Virus record (IMG/VR): IMGVR_UViG_3300035156_000362
Location: 1 to 38,634 of that record
DNA length: 38,634 nt
Strand: one strand, 5' to 3'
From: a virus
In this document: positions 32,192 through 38,634 of the stretch, piece after piece
Numbering within the stretch: the first letter of the stretch is position 1
Layout of the letters: the number at the start of each line of letters is the position of its first letter
The notes under the pieces: generated by a model
The model's input: only the letters and a program-made list of their open reading frames with translations
Told to the model about the DNA's origin: nothing
Database searches by the model: none
Translations under genes and position numbers: made by a program

Positions 32192-32515
32192 ATGTGGCGA
32201 ACGCTCTCTCCCTTACCGCTGATGTTTCTGCTCACCGCAGCATCCCCGCCACAGGCGCTGAGCGTCAACGACATGGGGCGCACGGCGGCTGGGCTGTCCG
32301 ACTGGCAGACCATGGCGTTCTTTCTGATGGGGGTGATCGCACTGCTGCTGACGGATCGGGCGGTCACGGCATGGCAGAACCGCGCGACCTTCGGGCAGCT
32401 CGCGTCGGCTATCGAAAAGCTGGCGGAGGCGGTCACCTTCAAGACGACGGACACCAACGTCAATTTGGAGATGATCAGGCACGACATCGCCAACATTCGG
32501 ACGAAGTTGTCGTGA
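32192..32515 (+). CDS. Small membrane protein in the lysis block
   Basis: A 107-aa product from ATG 32192 with GGAGG upstream. A possible signal-like N-terminus (MWRTLSPLPLMFLLTAASPP) is followed by a membrane segment at about 40-58 (MAFFLMGVIALLLTDRAV) and a heptad-rich C-terminus (LASAIEKLAEAVTFKTTDTNVNLEMIRHDI). It could be a regulator of lysis or a holin component. No family recognised. Confidence 0.7.
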   Translation: MWRTLSPLPLMFLLTAASPPQALSVNDMGRTAAGLSDWQTMAFFLMGVIALLLTDRAVTAWQNRATFGQLASAIEKLAEAVTFKTTDTNVNLEMIRHDIANIRTKLS

Positions 32516-32694
32516 CGCCTGTCGAGCCAACGGGGAGCCTGCTGCGAGCGGCCTTCGCCAAGCTGGCTTGCCGCAAGCCAGACCGCATGATGCGCGCGGC
32601 GATCGACAAACTGAACGACGCGACCGACGCGATGCCTCGAAAGGCGACCCTTTCGGACGCACTGGACGCCTTGGCACGGGAGCGTGGCCTGTGA
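32512..32694 (+). CDS. Small soluble protein, unknown
   Basis: A 60-aa product from GTG 32512, overlapping the previous stop and the next start. It is helical and charged (LLRAAFAKLACRKPDRMMRAAIDKLNDATDAMPRK region). Tight coupling on both sides favours a real gene. Function unknown. Confidence 0.6.
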   Translation: MTPVEPTGSLLRAAFAKLACRKPDRMMRAAIDKLNDATDAMPRKATLSDALDALARERGL

Positions 32695-33074
32695 TCGCGA
32701 CGTATATCTATGGGCTGGCGGGTATCGGCACGTTCATCAACGTCTGGGCCTGGGCTCACCTGCTGAGCGACCGTCTGAAGGTGCAGGATCGTCCGCGGTT
32801 CGGACGCGACCTCTACATCGCCGTGCGAGTTGGGCTGGCGCTCGGCTCGCTCTCGCTATGCGCCCTGTTCGTGCGGCGGGTGGTGGACGCGCTGCTCGGC
32901 ACCGCGCCGCTGGTCGCCGACGCCTACACGATCGTCTTTGTCGCCGGGCTCGCGCTGGCCGAGGTCGCGTACCTCCATGCTGCTCGCCTCGGCGGGCGGC
33001 GTTGGCCCGTCCTGATCTACGCGGTCGCTGTCGCGGTGTGGACCGCCTTCATCGTCGGCCTGCCGCCCGCCTGA
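32691..33074 (+). CDS. Multi-span membrane protein, holin or lysis accessory
   Basis: A 127-aa product from GTG 32691 with three to four hydrophobic segments (IYGLAGIGTFINVWAWAHLL, VGLALGSLSLCALFV, YTIVFVAGLALAEVAYL, VLIYAVAVAVWTAFIVGL) and basic loops. It is immediately upstream of the endolysin, which is a usual place for a holin. Another holin candidate lies downstream, so which one makes the lesion cannot be told from sequence. Confidence 0.65.
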   Translation: MIATYIYGLAGIGTFINVWAWAHLLSDRLKVQDRPRFGRDLYIAVRVGLALGSLSLCALFVRRVVDALLGTAPLVADAYTIVFVAGLALAEVAYLHAARLGGRRWPVLIYAVAVAVWTAFIVGLPPA

Positions 33075-33147
33075 CCTGACGGCGGTAACCCGCATCACCT
33101 GCGCACCCTAGTCGCCGGGTTAGGCGGTCCAACATCGGAGAACCGAC

Positions 33148-33900
33148 ATGACACGCTCGGCCTTGTTCGAGGCGGTGCGCCCGTTCGCACCCGACCAACG
33201 GTTCACGCCCGTTATCGTGGCACAGATCGACGGAGTTGCCGACGCGCTCGGCCTGCCGCGCGAGGTCGCCAACCACACGACGGGCCTCACCGATCCGGTC
33301 AAGTTCTTCACGCTCGCCAAGGACGTGCTCGGGCCCCTGGCTCAGCACGAGGTCGACGGGTGCAACGCGATCGTGGCGGCGTGCGGCGTGGCAGGCTGGC
33401 CGATCGCGGACACGGCCTATGCGCTCGCGACCGCGTTCCACGAAACGGCCGGCACGATGCAGCCGATCAAGGAGCATGGCGGGCTCGCCTATCTCACCCG
33501 GATGTACGACATCACCGGCGCGCGGCCCGCGAAGGCGCGTGAGCTGGGCAACCTCCAGCCGGGCGACGGCTCGCGATACTGTGGCCGTGGCTATGTCCAG
33601 CTGACCGGCCGGACCAACTACGAGAAGGCGTCGCGGGTGGTCGAGGTCGACCTGGTCGCCGCTCCCGACCGCGCGATGGAAGCGCCGATCGCGGCCAAGA
33701 TCATGGTCAGCGGGATGCAGGAGGGCTGGTTCACCAGCCGAGACCTCGACGATGATCTGCCGCGCGCCGGGCCTGCCACGCTGCGCCAGTTCGTGCTGTC
33801 GCGCGACATCATCAACGGGAGCGACAAGGCCGAAAAGATCGCGGCCGAGGCGGTCGAGTTCCAGGAAGCGCTGGTCGCCGGGGGGTGGGCGCCACTCTGA
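33148..33900 (+). CDS. GH19-type endolysin
   Basis: A 250-aa cell-wall hydrolase from ATG 33148. The catalytic core is the chitinase class I / GH19 fold: TAFHETAGTMQPIKEHGG with Glu99 and Glu109, then CGRGYVQLTGRTNYEKAS, the family hallmark. The N-terminal 60 residues may form a separate cap or binding part. There is no signal peptide, so it needs a holin to reach the wall. It cuts the glycan strands of peptidoglycan. Confidence 0.93.
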   Translation: MTRSALFEAVRPFAPDQRFTPVIVAQIDGVADALGLPREVANHTTGLTDPVKFFTLAKDVLGPLAQHEVDGCNAIVAACGVAGWPIADTAYALATAFHETAGTMQPIKEHGGLAYLTRMYDITGARPAKARELGNLQPGDGSRYCGRGYVQLTGRTNYEKASRVVEVDLVAAPDRAMEAPIAAKIMVSGMQEGWFTSRDLDDDLPRAGPATLRQFVLSRDIINGSDKAEKIAAEAVEFQEALVAGGWAPL

Positions 33901-33939
33901 GCCCTGTTGCGGAAACGAAGGTCAACCAAGGAGAAGACT

Positions 33940-34182
33940 ATGACGAAGATGCGCGCAAAGCTGCAGATCGCCAGCGTGACCAAGCATGCCGGCGGCGCCG
34001 AGCAGCTGAAGTTCCACGGTGTCGCGGCGAAAAACTATGGTGAGGACGGCTTGGACGAGGACAACACCTTTGCCAAGTTCTCGCCGTCTGTGTCGCTCGA
34101 CATCACCATCACCAACCCAGCTTTAGTGGGGCAGTTCGAGCCCGGCCAACGGTTCTATGTCGATTTCTCGCCCGCCGAGTAA
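33940..34182 (+). CDS. Conserved small phage protein, unknown
   Basis: An 80-aa product from ATG 33940 with an AAGGAG site seven bases upstream. It is beta-rich with KMRAKLQIASVTKHAGGAEQLKFHGV and DEDNTFAKFSPSVSLDITITNPAL, a layout seen in small conserved proteins near the lysis genes of many prophages. No known function. A strong hairpin follows directly. Confidence 0.78.
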   Translation: MTKMRAKLQIASVTKHAGGAEQLKFHGVAAKNYGEDGLDEDNTFAKFSPSVSLDITITNPALVGQFEPGQRFYVDFSPAE

Positions 34183-34330
34183 GTCGAAGGAGGAGCGGCC
34201 TCTCACGGCCGCTCCTCACCCGCTGCCGCGTTTTCGCGGTGAACTTGAGGTGCCGGAGCCGACCCGACACGACCTCGACGGGCTTCCGCTCGACTTCGCC
34301 ATCCAGCGGCTCGGGCGGCACTCACGATAG
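34157..34330 (+). CDS. Possible 57-aa protein
   Basis: Starts at ATG 34157 within the end of the previous gene and ends at 34330. The product is basic and Pro-rich with RHDLDGLPLDFAIQRLG near the end. It spans the hairpin at 34190-34217, which argues against it. No ribosome site is clear. Low weight. Confidence 0.25.
   Translation: MSISRPPSKSKEERPLTAAPHPLPRFRGELEVPEPTRHDLDGLPLDFAIQRLGRHSR
34190..34217. terminator. Perfect 11-bp hairpin, likely terminator
   Basis: GAGGAGCGGCC (34190-34200) pairs perfectly with GGCCGCTCCTC (34207-34217) around a six-base loop, followed by a second small hairpin CCGCG-TTTT-CGCGG (34226-34239). It starts eight bases after the stop at 34182. There is no long T run, as often in GC-rich hosts. 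Confidence 0.5.
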
Positions 34331-34338
34331 GAACCACT

Positions 34339-34653
34339 GTGAGCGAAGATATGACAGCGGCCGAGCCGCAGGTCCGCGTCGACAACGCGGAGAACATCAA
34401 CGTGCCCGGCGACATCCTCGCACACCCGGCGGTGATCTGGCTGGTGGCGTTGGTGACGGTCGGCGTGCTCGGCGGCTTCGGCTGGGTCACCTACGCGGTG
34501 CTTAGCGCGGACGTCGCGACGGAGGCGACCACCCGAGGCATTGACCCGGCGACCAAGGGCGCGGTGATCCAGACCTGGAACAACCTCGCGGTGGCAGCCG
34601 CAGCGGTGTGGACCAGCAGCAGCGTCGTCAATCGGCTGAAGGGTGCGCGATGA
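34339..34653 (+). CDS. Small membrane protein, holin candidate
   Basis: A 104-aa product; GTG 34339 or ATG 34351 may be the start. One clear membrane segment (AVIWLVALVTVGVLGGFGWVTY) and a second weaker one (WNNLAVAAAAVWTSSSVV) are separated by a polar loop. Size and placement just before the spanin genes fit a class II holin. The stop overlaps the next ATG. Family not recognised. Confidence 0.68.
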   Translation: MSEDMTAAEPQVRVDNAENINVPGDILAHPAVIWLVALVTVGVLGGFGWVTYAVLSADVATEATTRGIDPATKGAVIQTWNNLAVAAAAVWTSSSVVNRLKGAR

Positions 34654-35018
34654 CCTGGCTGCGAACGAACCTCGCCCGCGTAGTCACCCTCCTGCTGGTG
34701 GCGCTGCTCATCGCCGCGGCGCTGACGGCCCGATCCTGCCAGCGCGAGCGAACCGCTACGACGGAGACGAGCCTCGCGCGAGGTCAAGCCGACGCCGCCA
34801 CCGCCAGCGGCAAGGACGCGGTCGAGACGGTCGGCACCCGCGCGCAGGTCGACGCCGCAACCGACACCATCACCAGGGAGAACGCCGATGCGATCAGATC
34901 AGCCGAGGGCGCGAGCGCGCCTGTTGCCGCTCCTGTGCGCGATGCTGGCCTTGCAAGCCTGTGCCGGCGCGCCAGTTATCGTCGCGACCCCAAGTGCGTG
35001 CAGCACGCTCGTCCCTGA
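34650..35018 (+). CDS. i-spanin (Rz-like)
   Basis: A 122-aa product from ATG 34650. One N-terminal membrane segment (VVTLLLVALLIAAALTARSC) is followed by an Ala/Thr-rich helical periplasmic part (TSLARGQADAATASGKDAVE). The Rz1-like lipoprotein gene starts inside it in another frame. The nested design, topology and place after the endolysin are those of Rz. It would join inner and outer membranes at the final lysis step. Confidence 0.8.
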   Translation: MTWLRTNLARVVTLLLVALLIAAALTARSCQRERTATTETSLARGQADAATASGKDAVETVGTRAQVDAATDTITRENADAIRSAEGASAPVAAPVRDAGLASLCRRASYRRDPKCVQHARP

Positions 35019-35223
35019 CGCCTGGCGTGAGCCGGTCGCCGGCGCACCGCTGCCGGACGGTGAGACGGTCGGCGACTGGATCATGTTCGGCGACGCGCAG
35101 ACCGCGCAGCTGGACAAGGCCAACGGCCGGACCGGCGACGCGCTGGCGATTGTTGGGCGGTGCGAGGCGCGCGACCGTGCGGCGTTGAAGCGGGCGCGGC
35201 CGAAGGTGCTGGGCCTGTTCTAA
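34888..35223 (+). CDS. o-spanin lipoprotein (Rz1-like)
   Basis: A 111-aa product from ATG 34888 (upstream AGGGAG), beginning inside the i-spanin gene in a different frame and running about 205 bases past it. The signal peptide ends in a lipobox, LALQAC, so the mature lipoprotein starts at Cys. It is longer than a classical Rz1 (about 60 aa), with a C-terminal DWIMFGDAQTAQLDKANG and RDRAALKRARPK region. Nested Rz/Rz1 pairs of this kind are known in many phages. Confidence 0.8.
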   Translation: MRSDQPRARARLLPLLCAMLALQACAGAPVIVATPSACSTLVPDAWREPVAGAPLPDGETVGDWIMFGDAQTAQLDKANGRTGDALAIVGRCEARDRAALKRARPKVLGLF

Positions 35224-35251
35224 GGCCGCAAGGTATGGCAGGTAAAGTGCG

Positions 35252-36088
35252 GTGTCTCCCCGTCGCGCTTTGCTGGTGCTGTTGCTGGCGATGGCCCTTC
35301 TCGAGTTGGGTACCCGTGCCACGCGAATCGCGGACACTCCGCTCTACCTCGCTGACAACCGCATCGGATACATCCCGCGCCCGAACCAATCCGGCCGCTT
35401 TCTGTGGACGCACGACTGGTCGTTCAACGAGCTGAGCATGGGCACCTCGCGCCCATTCCGGCCCGCCCCTTCGAGCATCCTGCTGATCGGTGACAGCATC
35501 GTTTTCGGCGGCAATCCTTACACCGCAAATGAGCGTCTTGGGCCGCAGCTCGCGGCAGTCACAGGACGCGACGTTTGGCCTATCGGCGCTGGCAGTTGGT
35601 CGTTGCAGAACGAGCTTCAATACCTAATCGACAACCCCCGCGTGACAAGCGGGGTGGATCAGGTCGTACTTGTGGCCAATTCTGAAGATTTCGCGGGCCC
35701 CTCCTCGTGGGCGAACGAAATTACTCACCCGAAGAGCCGCCACTGGTCTGCAGCGTGGCAGGCGTTGCAGCGCTACGTCTTCCGCCCCGAGACTCCGAAG
35801 GCCTCGCTCCACCTGCAGGTACCCTTGGCAGACCCGTCTAAGCAGACCCAGCTAGTGTTGAGGCGTCTTCGTCGTCCGCTGATCGTCGTGGTTTATCCCA
35901 CGCTGCGCGAGGCCGTGACGCGCAGTAGCTGCGCCTTCCAGCCACCTGCGCCACTTCGACACCAGAGTGTCCGCCTTTTGTGCATCAACACAGCGAAAGG
36001 CTGGCGTTCCGACTACTACCGTGATGACATTCATCCGACCGTCGAGGGCTATGGGCGTCTTGCGCGCATCATTGCTGCCAGCCTGTGA
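35252..36088 (+). CDS. Membrane-anchored SGNH hydrolase (conversion gene candidate)
   Basis: A 278-aa product; start taken as GTG 35252, with no strong ribosome site. A hydrophobic N-terminus (ALLVLLLAMALLEL) suggests an anchor or uncleaved signal. The SGNH catalytic set is present: LIGDSIVFGG with Ser82, a VLVANSED block in the third region, and DDIHPTVEGYG with Asp258 and His261. Codon use seems less GC-extreme than the neighbours, so recent gain is possible. It lies after the lysis block, outside the structural operon, as prophage conversion genes often do. Trimming acyl groups from surface glycan to block re-infection is plausible but unproven. Confidence 0.75.
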   Translation: MSPRRALLVLLLAMALLELGTRATRIADTPLYLADNRIGYIPRPNQSGRFLWTHDWSFNELSMGTSRPFRPAPSSILLIGDSIVFGGNPYTANERLGPQLAAVTGRDVWPIGAGSWSLQNELQYLIDNPRVTSGVDQVVLVANSEDFAGPSSWANEITHPKSRHWSAAWQALQRYVFRPETPKASLHLQVPLADPSKQTQLVLRRLRRPLIVVVYPTLREAVTRSSCAFQPPAPLRHQSVRLLCINTAKGWRSDYYRDDIHPTVEGYGRLARIIAASL

Positions 36089-36115
36089 CGAGAGGAACCG
36101 GCTGCTGCGCCCCGA

Positions 36116-36286
36116 TCACCACACCCGCGCGTCGAAGTGCGTCTCGCAAAATCCGTCCGCGAACACCTCGGCGCCACAGTCAGAGCAGCGGCCGGGCTCG
36201 ACCGATCGCCTCGTCGTCGCCACTTGGTACAGGTAGGCCGCAGCGACGAACCCCGCGGCCAAGACAACGATCACGCCGGCGCTCAT
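36116..36286 (-). CDS. Small membrane protein with CxxC
   Basis: A 56-aa product from ATG 36284-36286 with GAAGGGG upstream; too short to be noticed in a coarse ORF scan. The N-terminus is a membrane helix (GVIVVLAAGFVAAAYLY). A short CSDCGAEVFADGFCETHF segment follows and looks like a tiny zinc-binding or disulphide unit. It overlaps the stop of the next gene upstream in an ATGA arrangement, so the two form an operon opposite to the late genes. Confidence 0.65.
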   Translation of the reverse strand: MSAGVIVVLAAGFVAAAYLYQVATTRRSVEPGRCSDCGAEVFADGFCETHFDARVW

Positions 36287-36555
36287 TGCCCCTTCTCGAC
36301 AGCTTCTTCGTCGTGTGCGCTCGGCCTAAGGTCTAGCTTCGTTGAGCCGTACCTTTCGTTCCAAACTCTATGCTTCTCCGCATCCTGCTCCGCCCTACGT
36401 TTTCCCGTCCGCATCCGGCGTTTGTCCTTGAGGTCCGACAGGAACACTGCGGTGACGATGGCGACGATGACCAGTGACACCGCTATGGCGATAGAGAAAG
36501 CTGCGTTGAAGCTGGCCGGGGTCATGCTCGCGAGATAAGGCGATGACGGCCGCAT
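36283..36555 (-). CDS. Small membrane protein, reverse-strand pair
   Basis: A 90-aa product if ATG 36553-36555 is used; ATG 36523-36525 gives 80 aa. One membrane segment (IAIAVSLVIVAIVTAVFL) is followed by a very basic linker (DLKDKRRMRTGKRRAEQDAEKH) and an acidic tail. No family recognised. It is coupled to the CxxC membrane protein. Being reversed and outside the late operon, it may be made in the lysogen. Confidence 0.6.
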   Translation of the reverse strand: MRPSSPYLASMTPASFNAAFSIAIAVSLVIVAIVTAVFLSDLKDKRRMRTGKRRAEQDAEKHRVWNERYGSTKLDLRPSAHDEEAVEKGQ

Positions 36556-36585
36556 GGGAAGAAAAAGCGACGGGCATAACCGGAC

Positions 36586-36720
36586 TTATCCCGCCGCGCC
36601 GATCATGATCGACGCCTCGCGCCGGGTGAGTTGGCCGATCCACAGCCGGCGCTCGCCGTCGTTCCAGTGCAGGCGAGCGAGGAGGGCGGCCTGTTTTGGC
36701 AGAGGCGCCGATGGACACAC
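36586..36720 (-). CDS. Possible 44-aa protein
   Basis: GTG 36718-36720 with GGAG a few bases upstream. The product has PLPKQAALLARLHWNDGERRLWIGQLTRREAS, which reads like a folded helical protein. It overlaps the start of the next gene on the other strand by ten bases. Could be chance. Confidence 0.3.
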   Translation of the reverse strand: MCPSAPLPKQAALLARLHWNDGERRLWIGQLTRREASIMIGAAG

Positions 36721-36884
36721 TCTCCGAGTTGGTGGAGAGCTACACTAGCGCCGCGACCTGCACCGGATCGGGTACGCTCGCGAGGATCGACGCGGTCTGT
36801 GACGAAGGTGAGAACCGGTCTGATTTCGTCCGCACCGCCGTCGCGCGCGAGCTGAAGCGACGCGAGGAGGGCGGGCCGGAGTAG
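36711..36884 (+). CDS. Small RHH-like protein before the integrase
   Basis: A 57-aa product from ATG 36711; a TTG 15 bases upstream is an alternative. The C-terminal half (ENRSDFVRTAVARELKRRE) resembles the second helix of ribbon-helix-helix proteins such as the YlcI/YnfO type. It ends six bases before the recombinase start and may regulate it or act as a directionality factor; neither is shown. Confidence 0.5.
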   Translation: MDTLSELVESYTSAATCTGSGTLARIDAVCDEGENRSDFVRTAVARELKRREEGGPE

Positions 36885-36890
36885 CCCGTC

Positions 36891-37715
36891 GTGGTCCCCC
36901 CGGTCCGCTGCGCGATCTACACACGCAAGAGCCATGACGAGCGCGCCGACGCGCAGCTCGGATCGATCGAGCGCCAGCGTGAACTGTGCGAGGCCTATGT
37001 CGCCAGCCAGGCCGGCGGCGGGTGGGCCGCGCTGCCGGATCGCTTTGACGATCCCGGCCGGTCGGGCGGCTCGCTTGAGCGCCCGGCGTTGCAGCGGCTG
37101 CTCGAGGCGGTCGACGCAGGGATGGTCGACGCGATCGTGGTCTACAAATACGACCGCATGTCGCGCTCGCTCGCCGATTTCGTCGGGGTGTTGCAGCGGC
37201 TCGATCGCGCCGGAGTTTCGTTCGCGTCGGTCACCCAGCCGATCTCCACCGCTGACAGCGCGGGTCGGCTGATGCTCAACATCCTGCTGTCTTTCGCACA
37301 GTTCGAGCGCGACCTCACCGGCGAGCGCGCACGCGATTGGAAGGCGGGTGCGCGGGCGCGGGGCATGTGGACCAGCGGCCCGCCTCCGTTCGGCTACCGG
37401 CTGGAGGCCGGGCGACTGGTGATCGATGCCGAACAGGCCGAGGTGGTGCGCTGGCTTTACCGTCGCATCCAGGCCGACACGGTGTTCACGCCCCTGGCGC
37501 GCGAGATGAACGCGCGTGGCTTCCGCAACCGCAAGGGTGGGTCGTTCAATGGCCGGCTGGTGAAGGCGATCCTGTCCAGTCGCACCTATCGCGGCGAGAT
37601 CCCGCACGACGGCGGATTCATGCCTGGGCGACATGCGGCGATCGTCAGCGAGCGACAGTGGCGGCGGGTACAGGAGAAACTTGCGGCGCTCGGCATCAAG
37701 CCACACCGCTGGTGA
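36891..37715 (+). CDS. Short serine recombinase (site-specific integrase)
   Basis: A 274-aa serine recombinase from GTG 36891. The resolvase domain has CAIYTRKSHDE with catalytic Ser14, DDPGRSGGSLERPALQRLL, YKYDRMSRS (88-93) and FERDLTGER. A recombinase domain follows (PPFGYRLEAGRLVIDAEQAEVVRWLYRR, then NGRLVKAILSSRTYRGEI). It stops there, without the zinc ribbon and coiled coil of large serine integrases, which are usually 450 aa or more. It could be a natural short form or a truncated one. It is the only integrase seen. Confidence 0.9.
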   Translation: MVPPVRCAIYTRKSHDERADAQLGSIERQRELCEAYVASQAGGGWAALPDRFDDPGRSGGSLERPALQRLLEAVDAGMVDAIVVYKYDRMSRSLADFVGVLQRLDRAGVSFASVTQPISTADSAGRLMLNILLSFAQFERDLTGERARDWKAGARARGMWTSGPPPFGYRLEAGRLVIDAEQAEVVRWLYRRIQADTVFTPLAREMNARGFRNRKGGSFNGRLVKAILSSRTYRGEIPHDGGFMPGRHAAIVSERQWRRVQEKLAALGIKPHRW

Positions 37716-37865
37716 CGACGAGCTTTAGAACATCCAGCCGATCATCATCGCCAGCGCGTAGAGCTGCAGCCCGATTGCAGCCGTGAACTCCATGGGCAGC
37801 ATCGCGTGGCGAAGGAGCTTGCCGACCATCAAGCAAGGCTACGCCCGCCGCGCGCCCGCCGCAAT
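37716..37865. other. Short gap after the integrase, candidate att region
   Basis: A 150-base stretch between the recombinase and the reverse-strand genes. attP of a serine integrase usually lies beside its gene, so this gap and the one before the gene are the places to look. No duplicated core is visible within the window. A tiny membrane-protein frame is also present here. Confidence 0.3.
37725..37829 (-). CDS. Possible 34-aa membrane peptide
   Basis: ATG 37827-37829 to TAA 37725-37727. The whole sequence is hydrophobic (EFTAAIGLQLYALAMMIG). It follows the reverse-strand gene ending at 37866. No clear ribosome site. Confidence 0.4.
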   Translation of the reverse strand: MVGKLLRHAMLPMEFTAAIGLQLYALAMMIGWMF

Positions 37866-38135
37866 CTACACCGGCGCGTCCCATCCCTCGCCCCGCAGCG
37901 TCGCAGCGATCGCGTAATAGCTCTTGCGGCAGCTATCCCAAGGATGACCCGACACGTTGTTCGCGCGATACCAATAAGCGTTGAGTGCATCACGCTGGCG
38001 CATGATGCACCACAGCACCGCCAGCGCGAGGCGGACCTCCTCGGTATCAATCGTGTGGGTCCGGGAGCGATACGCGGCGCGGTCGAGCACCTGGAGCGCG
38101 AGCGTGACCACCCGCTGGATTGATATTCGGGTCAC
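37866..38135 (-). CDS. Small phage protein, unknown
   Basis: An 89-aa product from GTG 38133-38135, directly abutting the previous stop (TGA then GTG). It is helical and has a C-terminal YWYRANNVSGHPWDSCRKSYYAIA region rich in aromatics. Family not recognised. It belongs to the reverse-strand block at the right edge. Confidence 0.65.
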   Translation of the reverse strand: MTRISIQRVVTLALQVLDRAAYRSRTHTIDTEEVRLALAVLWCIMRQRDALNAYWYRANNVSGHPWDSCRKSYYAIAATLRGEGWDAPV

Positions 38136-38396
38136 TCAGTCGAGCGGCGCCCACAGCTCGCGGACCCCGAGCTCCCGTTCGGTCAGCCCGAAGAAGTCGG
38201 CAAGGATGCGGTGGTCGCGCTCATTCAGCGCCATAGGGTGGCCTTCACGCACGAAGCAGGCGAGGTACCCGTCGCGCCGGCCGAGCATGCGCGAGAGGCT
38301 GGCATAGTTCACGTCGGGTTTGTTCCAGCGCGCGACGGCCGCTTGCAGCATCTGGCGCGGGCAGGGGGGCAGGTGGCGATCGGCAGGCTTACCCAT
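38136..38396 (-). CDS. Small HTH-type protein
   Basis: An 86-aa product; I chose ATG 38394-38396 because it overlaps the upstream gene's stop. The PDVNYASLSRMLGRRDGYLACFVREG segment has HTH features, and the end (HRILADFFGLTERELGVREL) looks like a second DNA-binding or dimerisation helix pair, as in XRE-like phage proteins. Function unknown. Confidence 0.65.
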   Translation of the reverse strand: MGKPADRHLPPCPRQMLQAAVARWNKPDVNYASLSRMLGRRDGYLACFVREGHPMALNERDHRILADFFGLTERELGVRELWAPLD

Positions 38397-38634
38397 CGAC
38401 AGCCGCCATCCAAGCGCTTTCCGCATCTTCCAAAGCCTCCCAGTCGTCCCCGCTCGCCCGACTGGCCTGGAGCCACTTGCGGGCGGCATCCATGTCACCG
38501 TCGCGCGGGAAGCTCCGGTCGGCGGCGGCGCTGTCGGCAAGCTGTCCAACGAAGCCGCCTCGACCCTTCTGATTGAGCAGCCAAGAGCCGAACGAAGGTG
38601 CAGCGGGTGCGTACCGATCTTGATCTGTGTGCAT
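38389..38634 (-). CDS. YozE-like SAM-fold protein
   Basis: An 81-aa product whose ATG is the last three bases of the window (38632-38634). The stretch SFGSWLLNQKGRGGFVGQLADSAAADRSFP, followed by a D-x-x-A-A-R-K-W-L helix and DDWEALEDAESAW, matches the YozE_SAM_like family, small proteins common in prophages and firmicutes. Because it starts at the window edge, a further upstream start cannot be ruled out. Function of the family is not well established. Confidence 0.75.
   Translation of the reverse strand: MHTDQDRYAPAAPSFGSWLLNQKGRGGFVGQLADSAAADRSFPRDGDMDAARKWLQASRASGDDWEALEDAESAWMAAVDG

Noticed and set aside
33086-33122. Inverted repeat TAACCCG/CGGGTTA before the endolysin
   Set aside because: Seven-base stem with a 23-base loop and no T run; chance level in this composition.
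1-38634. tRNA or rRNA genes, IS elements
   Set aside because: No cloverleaf-like stretch, transposase motif or terminal inverted repeats were noticed by eye; a covariance-model scan was not possible.

Overview
The window reads as one tightly packed temperate siphophage genome or prophage of about 38.6 kb from a GC-rich alphaproteobacterium, most likely a sphingomonad. The host call is inference, resting on base composition, frequent GTG starts and family resemblance. I found no recognisable host gene, tRNA, IS element or CRISPR array.

Layout. Positions 1-4973 (minus strand) form a leftward early operon: a secreted thermonuclease, an HD phosphohydrolase with an apparent frameshift, a phage-type C5 cytosine DNA methyltransferase, a DndC/PAPS-reductase-like ATP pyrophosphatase and a zinc-ribbon protein. 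Positions 5093-6443 are the immunity region: a LexA/CI-like repressor with a Ser-Lys dyad, a Cro-like protein, and five matching 15-bp operators (two before the leftward operon, three between repressor and cro), a layout like lambda OL/OR. Positions 6114-13508 are the rightward early operon: HTH regulators, a methylase-like protein that lacks its DPPY motif, a DksA-type zinc finger, a primase-polymerase/D5 helicase, a GGAAGG repeat region that may be the replication origin, and a DUF6362-like protein.

Positions 13672-22907 hold an HNH nuclease, the terminases and an HK97-type head and neck cassette, ending in a tail-chaperone pair that appears to use a -1 frameshift. Positions 22904-32133 hold a reverse-strand single gene (moron), the tape measure, tail tip genes, a gpJ-like protein and two receptor-binding or fibre proteins, one carrying an SGNH hydrolase domain. 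Positions 32192-35223 are the lysis cassette: small membrane proteins, a GH19 endolysin, a holin candidate and nested Rz/Rz1-type spanins. Positions 35252-38634 hold a membrane-anchored SGNH hydrolase (probable conversion gene), small membrane proteins, a short serine recombinase, and reverse-strand small genes including a YozE-like one.

The genes at the right end run on the same strand as the leftward operon at the left end, so the whole could close into a circle. Inferred logic: the repressor silences both early operons, DNA damage releases them, and the leftward operon then delivers nucleotide and DNA modification enzymes while the rightward one starts replication and the late genes. The least ordinary parts are the repressor-controlled modification cluster, the methylase without a catalytic motif, and the pairing of a tail SGNH hydrolase with a membrane-anchored one.
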